Shown here: positions 38,721 through 49,213 of the stretch, one piece after another
Layout of the letters: each line of letters opens with the position of its first letter
Position numbering within the stretch: the stretch's first letter is position 1
Assembly: GCA_949152475.1 (NCBI GenBank)
Contig: OX424567.1
Span: 24,701,402 to 24,765,401 of the forward strand
From: Terebella lapidaria
Lineage: Eukaryota > Annelida > Polychaeta > Terebellida > Terebellidae
Length of the DNA: 64,000 nt
Direction of reading: 5' to 3'
Made by a program: the position numbers and the translations under genes
Notes under the pieces: generated by a model
The model's database searches: none
The model's input: only the letters and a program-made list of their open reading frames with translations
What the model was told of the DNA's origin: nothing

Positions 38721-41126
38721 TTTAAAAATCACCCGACTATTTTTGGGACCAATGTGTAAGATTTTCAAGGTTCTGATTATGTTTTTTCTGATTTAGGAGG
38801 CACAATGTTTTTTGAGCTTTAGTCTTAGATTTAAATTTCTTTATGGATTTTTTTTCAGTGTTTTGATTTGTACTGCAGAGACATTTCAGTAACTTGTCTG
38901 CATTTCCAATAATTCATGACATGTATGAAAGTTTTTTTCATCAATGCGATCATGTTTCTCCTTGCCCAAATGTTGGTTTGAAGATCAGCGTACATGTTGT
39001 GTCAGTGTGCAGTGTGTAGTGTCAGCTGCCAAATACTGAAGTAGCCCAGGCACACCCCCCACCCCGAATCGCCGCTCGTGTGACTGCTATCAAAATCAGC
39101 ACTGACAATTCTCGTCGGCAATATGAAACTATCATAAACATGATAAAAGTGCTAGATCTAGTATCCATTTGTTTCTGCTTATTTTAGGAGGAAACTAAGT
39201 TTTTTCCCGTGTAAAAGCTCCGCAAATCTGCCAAGTTTTGTTTGTTTGTTTCCGACTGTTCCTTTTAGTCAAATCTCGTTGAAATCTCGCTTCACTTCAA
39301 TGGCATTTTTAATTAAATTCCCCCATAAACAAGCTTTCGGTGGTGATATTTTTATGAAGTATTACCAGTGAAGTAGGAAAGAGTCATAGAAAAGACCATT
39401 TATTTGGGTCGTAACAAGTATTTCCACAAATACCGCACTCAGTTGGGAGTTCTATGGTTGGACGATCTCTTGGCGGCTGGCATTTTGACCTTGACCCTGC
39501 AGCAATTTTTTGGGGCAGTACGCTAATTGGCGGGACTCGCTCACGTGATCATTTGCATATCATTATATCCACGTGTATTTCATAAACATGTGGGTGTGTC
39601 CGCCAAGACAGCTTCCCGATTGGACAATTCAGTGACTCTCTGGCTGGCGGGCCGACTGCCGTGACTGCTTATCGGGGCCACACGAGAATTGAATTTGCCC
39701 ACTGGAATATGGAATACCACCACTAACACATAATTATTATGTTGCCGTATCAACTTGTCTTTCATTGTTGCAATACCATACTGTATCTATATATTGTGCG
39801 GAATGTATATCCAAAACTTTGAGTGCATATGATTGCAAGAAAGCACTGTTCCAGTGGAGATCAAAACGGGAGTGGTGATGGGTATGAAACGGTGACATAC
39901 AAAAAAAAAAAACGGTCGGAACACACGTCTCCTGGGATTATTATCGCTAATAACTTATTACATTAACCATGATTAGGTACACGGGCGTCATTTTCCTCCC
40001 AACGGGCCCCGGGCCCTCCCAATTAGCCACAGTTGAATAGCCTGTTGTGGTTCCAAGTGGCACTTTCAAGAATGTAAACAAAAGAAAAAATTCAAAAATC
40101 CGAAAAAAACCAACATCATAGAGGAAGAGCCCTGCTCTTCCTAAAAATGTGTTGAGCCTGTGGGTCATACCTGTGGCACCGTTCATCTTGTTTTCTATCT
40201 AGGCCTTTTATCCTATCGAGAATAAACCATGTTTGTCTGGGTAAATATTAATACATGTACCGGTATGTCGGCGCTGACTTTGGGACATGCTCTTTGGGCC
40301 TCTGGTAATTTGCACCCTAATATACTACTATTATGTTACTCCATGATCCAATAAATGTGGATGCCATTCTATCCGTCTGTCACCTTCATCTCTGATAAAT
40401 ATACTGAGTAGTAAGAGTAGTAGGGAACCTAGTCCGAGACAACTTTCTTACAACTGCTCAATGCGCGAGGGGTAAGAAGTGTCCCATTTTATTCAAATAT
40501 TTCAATATTTACTAGTCCGACGCACGCTTGTCCTTGTTCCTGTATTCAGGGCAGTGACGTCGGAAAGTGACGGACTGTGTTTTCATATATTGGAACATCG
40601 TCCGCAAACTGTGTTCATTCAATCGATCCTGTTGTCATCAAAGTACCAAGTGTCAGCATGTAACCGGGACTAATCATATGCGACTCACTGGTTCTACATC
40701 TCACGATGTCAGCATGGGTTTCAGCACGGTACTACACCAAGTCATATATGCAGTTTTTAGGACAAAATTGCACTGTAACCTGGAATAGACCTATTCCCTG
40801 TATTGAATATACGAATATCGTATAAAGTACAGTTCAAGTCTTGTGTTATAAAATTATTTGTAGTGAAAAAGTGAATGCATTACCATAGTCGACACTATGC
40901 GTTACCATAGTCAATGTATCCTTGGACTCGGGCGTTACCATAATCAGCCATGGTTTTCAGTCGCCGATATCTCGTAGAAAAGGCCTATTTTTCTGTAACT
41001 CGGCTAATTAATTATGTGCAGCACAATCAACTTCATATCACAGACTTCTGAATGCTTCAAAATAGCATCTCATTTAAGTTGTTAAGCTCGATCAAGTTCG
41101 AACCACAAATACCTGCCGCCATTTTT

Positions 41127-44100
41127 AGGTTACCGGACCTTTGGTCCGATAACCTATTGGCATGGCGTTGCGTCCGTCGTCCGTCCGTCCGTCCGTCCGT
41201 CCGTCCGTCCGTCCGTCCGTCCGTCCGTCCGTCCGGCGTTAACATTTTTATCTTTAAAGTTAACGATCGAATCTTTCTGAAATTTTGCACAAAAATGCCT
41301 AAAAATATTTTGAGAAGGAGGTATTTTTTTGTTTTTTGATTTTCGCATTTTTTTCAAAATGGCGGCCGTTTTTGTCGAAAAACGCTAAATTTTGGACTTT
41401 GACGGCCATTTTCTCAAAAACTGTCTGATCAGTTTTGAGTTTTTGGTTTCAAAAGATTCCCCTCATATACCTCTGTGATATGTAAAAGTTTGGTTGCCCT
41501 AAATCTGCCGGTTTCCGTGTGGCGGCCATTTTGAATTTTTGGCGGGTCGGCGAAAAAAATTTTTTTCGCCCCAAATTGCATTACTATCCATTTTGGGCCA
41601 TTTCTAGGGCAAAAAAAAATTTTCACCCTTTGAAAAAAATTTTGGACTTAGAAAATTTTCGGTACTTTTTCCCTTCATAATGGGAGCTGTCCGGACTGTA
41701 CTCATAGAACGCTTGAAGATAGAGCTTAGAAATTGGCACTTTCAAATGGGAAGTCATATATGGCGACTTGTGTGGTGACCTTGAATTTGACCTTGGATGA
41801 CCTTGAAAGGTCAAAACAGCCATTTTGGGGTCGAAAAACGCTCGAATTTGCACCTGGTCTGTATTTTCTCAAAAACTGTCTGATCAGTTTTGAGATTTTT
41901 GCTTAAAAAGATTCCTCTTATATACCTCTGTGACGTGTATAAGTTTTGTTGCCCTTGAATCGCCGATCTCAGTGTGGCGGCCATTTTGAATTTTTGACGA
42001 GTCGGCGAAAAAAAATTTTTTCGCCCCAAATAACATTACTACCCATTTTGGGCCATTTCTAGGCAAAAAAAAATTTTCACCTTTTGAAAAAAATTTTGGA
42101 CAGAAAATTTTCGGCACTTTTTAGGTTACCGGACCTTTGGTCCGATAACCTATTGCCATGGCGTTGCGTCCGGCGTCCGTCGTCCGTCGTCCGTCGTCCG
42201 TCGTCCGTCCGTCCGTCCGTTCACATTTTTATCTTTAAAGTTTATGATGGAATATTTCTGAAATTTTGCACAAAAATACCTAAAAATATTTCCAGGAAAG
42301 GCTTTTTTTAGTTTTCTGATTTTCGAATTTTTTTCAAAATGGCGGCCGCTTTCGTCAAAAAATGGCCAATTTTGGACTTTGACGGTCGTTTTCTCAAAAT
42401 CTGTTCAGTAACTTTTTTTCTTATTGATGCATAACACTCCTCATAGGTACCCCTGTGACATGTATAAATTTCGTTGCCCCTGAATCGCTCGAAGTGGGCC
42501 ATTTTGGGCCCAAACTCGGCCCAGATGGGACTTTCCCATGTTAAATTCTCCTATGCTTTATAATGGGACACATTAAGCCTAATATCTCACTTAATATTGA
42601 GATTAGAGACTAGGGATCAATTGTGGAGATATAGGAAATGATATATCCTGAATATTCTGGTGACCTTGAATTTGACCTCTGACCTCGGTTTCAAGGTCAG
42701 AGGGCCATTTTCGTCGAAAAATGGCCAATTTTGGACTTTGACGGTCGTTTTCTCAGAATCTGTTCAGTAACTTTTTTTCTTATCAATGCATAACACTCCT
42801 GATATGTACCCCTGTGACACGTATAAATTTCGTTGCCCTTGAATCGCTCGAAGTGGGCCATTTTTGGGCCCAAACTCGGCCCAAATGGGACTTTCCCATG
42901 TTAAATTCTCCTATGGTTTATAATGGGGCACATTAAGCCTAATATCTCACTTAATCTTGAGATTAGAGACTAGGAATCAATTGTGGACATATAGGATATG
43001 ATATATGCTGAATATTCTCAGGGTCTTGAATTTGACCTCTGACCTCGGTTTCAAGGTCAGAGCATAAAATGTCTAATATCTTGCTTATTATCGACTTTAC
43101 AGCTTAGGAATCAATTGTGGACATATAGGAAATGATATATGCCGAATATTCTGATGACCTTGAATTTGACCTTTGACCTCATTTGCAAGGTCACACCACA
43201 AAATGGTTAATATCTCACTTATTATCGATTTTACAGCTTAGGGATCAATTGTGGACATATAGGAAATGATATATGCTGAATATTCTCGTGACCTTGAATT
43301 TGACTTCTGACCTCAGTTTCAAGGTCAGAGCACAAAATGGGTAATATCTCGCTTATTATTGACTTTACAGTGTACATGTAGGAGTCAATTATGAACTTAT
43401 AGGAAATGATATATGCAGATTATTGTCATGACCTTGAATTTGACCTTTGACCTCATTTTCATGGTCAGATCACAAAATGGATAATATCTCACTTAATATC
43501 GACTTTACAGCTTAGGAATCAATTGTGGACATGCTAGAAATGATATGGGCAGAATATTCTCGTGACCTAGAATTGACCAACTACCTTAATTTCAAGGTCA
43601 TGGGACAAAAGGCTAATATCTAAAATATACATTGTCCGGTAACCTTTCTTAGCCCTTGGGCTAATTTTTCCTTCATAATGGGAGCTGTCAGGACTGTACT
43701 CATAGAACGCTTGAAGATAGAGCTTAGAAATTGGCACTTTCAAATGGGAAGTCATATATGGCGACTTGTGTGGTGACCTTGAATTTGACCTTCGATGACC
43801 TTGAAAGGTCAAAACAGCCATTTTGGGGTCAATGCCCAGATTTGCCTTTGTAGATGAAATGCTTGCAGATAGAGCTCATGTTTGCATTATGAACATATAG
43901 GAAGACATATATGGCACAACTAATGATGACCTTGAACTTGACGTCAGATGACCTTGAGTGCCAAATGTCTGACTTGGAATGTGTAAATTGACCTGAGCGG
44001 CCTAAACGATTCCACCCAACATATAGAATATCAAATGCCGCACACATACATGTAATGGTTACATTGAAGTTCATACGGATGACCTTGATTGGTAAATCCC

Positions 44101-44216
44101 AAGGTCATATGTTTACACTGCGAACCTTGATTGGTAAATCTCAAGGTCTGTTACCTGCCAATGCTGCCATGGCCAAACCAAAATTGTCCGGTAACCTATC
44201 TTAGCCTTTGGGCTAA
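41127..44216 (+). mobile_element. GGTTACC-family Helentron-like element, outer copy (host of a nested copy)
   Basis: 5' hairpin of AGGTTACCGGACC and GGTCCGATAACCT around TTT, then GGCATGGCGTTGCGTCC and a CCGT microsatellite (about 41174-41234). The body is AT/GC-mosaic with AAAATGGCGGCCGTTTT motifs. The 3' end is GTCCGGTAACCTATCTTAG then the hairpin TTAGCC/GGGCTAA, followed by TTTTT. It sits in a T5 run inside the arm of the 37016-44265 element, with T5 on both sides. Its middle is interrupted by 42123-43664. No coding capacity. Confidence 0.75.
42123..43664 (+). mobile_element. GGTTACC-family Helentron-like element, inner nested copy
   Basis: Same 5' hairpin and 3' hairpin (TTAGCCC TT GGGCTAA) as the outer copy. 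It was inserted into a T5 run of that copy; the sequence CACTTTTTCCTTCATAATGG is intact in relatives at 41655 and 57000 and is split here. The core has about seven degenerate 120-133-bp units with CCTTGAATTTGACC and TTTCAAGGTCA. Confidence 0.8.
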
Positions 44217-44268
44217 TTTTTGATTATGGTAATGCGCGTTACCATAGTCGGTTTCGGCACTGTGATAA

Positions 44269-44884
44269 TTTGGGGGTGTTTGATCATAATATTATTCAGA
44301 TAGAAAATAAATAGGGCTAGTTATTAACAGTATCGCCCAAGTATTAGCCACATAACTAGTTTCGAGAGGAAAGCCACTTCTGGGGAGCAACAGCGCCTAA
44401 AACCCGAATAATGGAATGGGTCTGTGAAGCCTGTGTTTGTCACCAAGTCATCCTTTTCGAGCGTTTACCGAAACCGCTATGAACCAGCGAACGCCGACCC
44501 CGGCCTGCCACCTAGCGAGTGAAACCAGAACGGCGGGCACCTGCAAACGCACTGACACGGGCTGTCAAACTGACTGCAAAACTTCGCAAATTTATCCCAG
44601 TTTGTGCTTGTTATCAACATTGAGGTACCAGTTTAATAATTGTAAATCAGTCTATTTCAAGTTAGTTATATGCTAGAATATTCTTGGTGGTTTGTTATCG
44701 AATATTTTCTATGATTGAACTCAGAATTATATTTGGCAAATCACACTGGAAATTGCAATTTGTGGATAAAATTAAGCCTCAGTCACAATGTACCGCGATG
44801 TGTTCTGAGCAGCTGTTTCTTCAGTTAAATATATTTATATGTATGTCGTTATTCCACCACGTGTATACCGTATTGGTCCTAATA
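44269..44884. other. Gene-free spacer
   Basis: No exon, repeat or regulatory motif that I can support. Short ORFs such as 44437-44676 have no recognisable domain. Confidence 0.4.
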
Positions 44885-45183
44885 AGGGCGGATCCGGGAT
44901 AATGAAAAAGGGAGGGGGGTGTTCAACAGATTAAACAGGGGGTCCACAGCCAATGCGGTCTGGGGGTCATAACCCCCCCCCCCTGAAAAAAAGAAGACAT
45001 TTTAACATTAAAACATGACTTTTTTGAAGCATTCTGGCAACCATTACCAGTGCTCAGCGATATAATACGACCTAGAAGCATTAATCACCTCTGGGGAGGA
45101 GAGGGGGGGGGGGGGGGCATGGGGTTCTGTCCAGCTCAGAAAAAGGGGAAGTCCAGACCCCCCTTCTAGATCTGCCCTTGTGC
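44885..45183. mobile_element. hAT-like MITE, ~300 bp
   Basis: Ends AGGGCGGATCCGGG and CTAGATCTGCCCTTGTG form imperfect TIRs. CCTAATA stands directly before (44878-44884) and after (45184-45190), a 7-8-bp target duplication as in hAT elements. The interior has long G and C runs and no ORF. Confidence 0.65.
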
Positions 45184-45493
45184 CCTAATAGTAGAGCGAC
45201 CCCTCTTTTCTCCAAAAATGTTTGATTTTTTTAACCTTGTAATTCACTTTATATCTTTCTAATAAGATCTTGAAGTGTTCCAATCCTGGCAATCCACACA
45301 TTTATGTTATTTGATTCATAATAAAGGGGATTGCAGTCTTATAATATAATATATATAATAAAGGTATATTGTTCAATGATTTTCTTAAATTTGGCCTTAA
45401 GTTTGACCTCATTTTTACGCGCGCTGGTACAGAAGGTCATGTTGATTGTCCAGGCATCAATTGTTCAGTTCGTATGTATGCCTGAACAATTAT

Positions 45494-46358
45494 TAAGGCA
45501 TTTCAGCAGAAATGCCTCTATGGTTTTGTCAAAACTTTTTTTTTTTTTCCTTTTTCTTTCACTTTTTGGTTTCCAGACGATAACTTCAGTTTGCCTTTTC
45601 ACCGCTGGTCAGAAGTGTTGTGTAGAAGAAGCCTATTGTTTTTGAGCCGGCTCAGGGGTTCGTGAGGTCCGTGAGGATGAAATCAATGTTTTTGGTTTCC
45701 GCACGATAACTCAAAAAGTATTATGGCAATGACTGTGAAACTTTGCACAGAGGTTCATATATCACCAGGGAAGAAGCGTATTGATTTTGAGGCCGGTCCG
45801 TCAAACGACCTTTGACCTAGGGCTCGAAATAATTCTAGCTGAGTCATCCTTGAAGCTCTCATGCATATCTCGGAAACGGTGCGTCGTAGAGCGAAACACG
45901 TTATTTTGGGACTCGTCGCCCTTTTAAGACATGTCTTAAGGGTATTATGGATGACCTTTTAAGACATGTTTGTCTAGGGCGACGAGTCCAAAAATAACGT
46001 CTGTTCCACTCTACGACGCACCGTTTCCTCGGAAACTGTGCATCGTAGAGCGAAACGGAAGTTATTTTCCGACCTGTGGCCCCAGACAAACATGTCTGAG
46101 GGGTATTACGGATGAACTTTGACCATGACCTGAAATTTTTTCGCGGAATCGGCATTCTCCATTTTGATCAATTCCTCGGAAACGGTGCAACTTAGAGCAA
46201 AACTGACATTAGACAGATAGTCGTAGGGGTATCAAGTTTGTCCTTCACATACATGTAATTGCACAATTGTCTTATCATGTTTGTGCTGCGTTAGCATTTT
46301 GTTTTTTTCATGCTTCACCCTGAAATGCCTCCAAGGCATTTAGGCCTTGACGTCTAGT
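45494..46358 (+). mobile_element. GGCATTTC-family Helentron-like element, copy A
   Basis: Begins TAAGGCATTTC, with a 5' hairpin (GGCATTTC/GAAATGCC, loop AGCA) and a T-rich run. It ends CTGAAATGCC then a hairpin ATGCC/GGCAT, AGGCCTTGACGTCTAGT. T stands on both outer sides, fitting insertion between two Ts. AGGCATTTCAG at the 5' end and CTGAAATGCCT near the 3' end are an inverted subterminal pair. The core has a few 140-150-bp units starting CGGAAACGGTGCGTCGTAG. Confidence 0.7.
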
Positions 46359-46366
46359 TTAATATT

Positions 46367-48867
46367 TAGGGCATTTCGGCCCGAAATGCCCTTATGGTTT
46401 TGTCTGGTTTTTTTTTTTTTTTTTTCTTCTTTTTTTTTTACTTTCCGCCGTTTTGGTTTCCGATCAATAACTCGGGAACGCCTGAACGGATCTTGTCCAA
46501 ATTTACACCACTGGTCAGAAATATTACATGGAAGACCCCTATTGTTTTGGAGGCGGCTCCGGGGTCCGTGAGGTCCGTGAGGATGAAATCAAGGTTGATT
46601 TTGAGACTTGGTTTCCGATCGATAACTCAAAAAGTATTCATGCAATGGCAAGTATTCTCTGCATGGGAGTTCATATACCACCAAGGAAGAACCCTATTGA
46701 TTTTGGGATCACTCCGTCGAACGACTTTTGACCTAGAGCTCGGAAGAATTTTTGCTGATTCATCCTTGAGGCTTTCATGCATATCTCGGAAACGGTGCGT
46801 CGTAGAGCGAAACGGAGCTCAATTTCGGCCTCCTGGCACTAGACAAACTAGTCTAGTGTGTATCTTGGGTCGAAACGACCCCTGGTGTCGATTTTTTTTT
46901 TCGCCGACTCGGCACTTCCTGTTTGGCCGTATCTCGGAAACGGTGCGTCGTAGAGCGAAACGGAGCTCAATTTCGGCCTCCTGGCACTAGACAAACTAGT
47001 CTAGGGGGTATCTTGGGTCGAGACGACCCCTGGTGTCGATTTTTTTTTTCGCCGACTCGGCACTTCCTGTTTGGCCGTATCTCGGAAACGGTGCGTCGTA
47101 GAGCGAAACGGAGCTCAATTTCGGCCTCCTGGCACTAGACAAACTAGTCTAGTGTGTATCTTCGGTCGAGACGATCCCTGGTGTCGAATTTTTTTTTCGC
47201 CGACTCGGCACTTCCTGTTTGGTGAGTCGTAGAGCAAAACGGAGCTCAATTCCGGCCTCCTGGCACTAGACAAACTAGTCTAGTGGGTATTTTGGGTCGA
47301 GACGACCCCTAGTGTCAAATTTATTTTCGCCGACTCGGCACTTCCTGTTTGGCCGTATCTCGGAAATGGTGCGTCGCAGAGCTAAACGGAGCTCAATTCC
47401 GGCCTCCTGGCACTAGACAAACTGGGCTTATGGGTATTTTGGGTCGAGACATCCCCTGGTGTCAATTTTTTTTTCTCTGAATCGGCACTTCATGTTTGGC
47501 CGTATCTCGGAAACTGTGCATCATACAGGGATACGGAGCTCAATTCCGGCCTTCTGGCACTAGACAAACTAGTCTAGTGGGTATTTTGGGTCGAGACCAC
47601 CCCTGGTGTCGAATTTATTTTCTCCGACTCCGCACTTCCTGTTTGGCCGTATCTCGGAAATGGTGAGTCGTAGAGCGAAACAGAGCTCAATTTCGGCCTC
47701 CTGGCACTAGACAAACTAGTCTAGTGGGTATCTTGGGTCGAAACGACCCCTGGTGTCGATTTTTTTTTTGCCGACTCGGCACTTCCTGTTTGGCCGTATC
47801 TCGGAAACGGTGCGTCGTAGAGCGAAACGGAGCTCAATTTCGGCCTTCTGGCACTAGACAAACTAGTCTAGTGTGTATCTTGGGTCGAGACGACCCCTGG
47901 TGTCAAATTTTTTTTCGCCGACTCGGCACTTCCTGTTTGGCCGTATCTCGGAAACGGTGCGTCGTAGAGCGAAACGGAGTTCAATTTCGGCCTGCTGGCA
48001 CTAGACAAACTAGTCTAGTGGGTATCTTGGGTCGAGACGACCCCTGGTGTCAATTTTTTTTCCGCCGACTCGGCACTTCCTGTTTGGCCGTATCTCGGAA
48101 ACGGTGAGTCGTATAGCAAAACGGAGCTCAATTCCGGCCTCCTGGCACTAGACAAACTAGTCTAGTGGGTATTTTGGGTCGAGACGACCCCTAGTGTCAA
48201 ATTTATTTTCGCCGACTCGGCACTTCCTGTTTGGCCGTATCTCGGAAATGGTGCGTCGCAGAGCGAAACGGAGCTCAATTCCGGCCTCCTGGCACTAGAC
48301 AAACTGGGCTTATGGGTATTTTGGGTCGAGACAACCCCTGGTGTCAATTTTTTTTTCTCTGAATCGGCACTTCATGTTTGGCCGTATCTCGGAAACTGTG
48401 CATCATACAGAGCGAAACGGAGCTCAATTCCGGCCTGAAGGCACTAGACAAACTAGCCTAGTGGGTATGTTCGGTCGAGACGACCCCTAGTGTCGAATTT
48501 ATTTTCGCCGACTCCGCACTTCCTGTTTGGCCGTATCTCGGAAATGGTGCGTCGTAGAGCGAAACGGAGCTCAATTCCGGCCTCCTGGCACTAGACTAAC
48601 TAGTCTAGAGGGTATCTTGCGTCGAGACGACTTCTGGTGTCGAATTTTTTTTTGCCGACTCAGCACTTCCTGTTTGCCATATCTCAGAAACGGTCCGTCG
48701 TAGAGCGAAACGCAAAGATGCCTAAGGACGGGGTATGTCACTTAAACTTTGACCACGGACAGATTCAGAGTCATTATGGTTCTAGACGCGGTCTCTTAGG
48801 TAAATGTTAGGTAGGAATGGAACTCACACGAAATGCCCCAAGGCATCTTCAGGCCTTGACGTCTAGT
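46367..48867 (+). mobile_element. GGCATTTC-family Helentron-like element, copy B with long tandem core
   Basis: 5' hairpin GGGCATTTCGG/CCGAAATGCCC, 3' end GACGTCTAGT, T on each side. The core from about 46780 to 48700 holds about 14 units of ~145 bp (ATCTCGGAAACGGTGCGTCG ... GGCACTTCCTGTTTGGCC). Each unit includes the short inverted pair ACTAGAC/GTCTAGT. The long ORFs in this interval, rich in RRLGTSCLA or RNDPWCRFFF, are translations of the repeat and not genes. Confidence 0.75.
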
Positions 48868-49213
48868 TATCCTTAATTTAAGCATGTAAGCTAGCGGTGC
48901 ACCTTTAAACTGACATGATCCCATTTGTCTGATTAAATTCATTCCAAAATTCCACATTCCAAAATGCACCAATGGTGTATTCAGGCCTTGTATTTGGAAA
49001 TGAAACCCAACAAGCTATTGAGCTACCGGTATGTTAATATTTGGTTAGCAAATTTGGGATGTGGCGAATTTTGTAGCGCCATGCTGTCTACTGGTCTCCC
49101 CCATGTGACCAGTCTTTAATCAGTCAAAGCCCCCATGTTTCACAATGCCCATCATATATGTAAGTTTTGATGACTCACTTTAATCATCAATTCATTCAAT
49201 ATTCCGACCAGCG
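48868..49213 (+). other. Upstream flank of DNMT3
   Basis: About 350 bp between transposon copy B and the putative DNMT3 start. It is presumably the proximal promoter or 5' UTR. No TATA box or CpG cluster is evident, so an additional upstream non-coding exon is possible. Confidence 0.4.

Larger units (their letters stand above)
37016..44265. mobile_element. TIR element (~4 kb before insertions), PIF/Harbinger-like target, split by nested elements
   Basis: The left end starts TCACAGTGCCGAAACC and continues as an inverted arm of about 80 bp. The right arm is in two pieces: 44222-44265 (outer) and about 41085-41126 (inner), separated by a nested Helentron-like insertion. TAA flanks both ends (37013-37015 and 44266-44268), a TWA target like that of PIF/Harbinger. 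Short motifs ACTATGGTAATG or their complement recur inside (37040-37300, 40880-40950). No transposase was recognised; the ORF at 37376-37762 has no family I know. Confidence 0.65.

Noticed and set aside
41052-41339. ORFs rich in RPSVRPSV and DGRTDGRT near 41170-41240, and the valine run at 54228-54290
   Set aside because: Microsatellite translations just after the 5' hairpin of the GGTTACC family.
46394-48107. Long plus-strand ORFs (up to 198 codons) with repeated RRLGTSCLA and RNDPWC blocks
   Set aside because: They are translations of the ~145-bp tandem units of a non-coding element; no domain, and composition follows the repeat.
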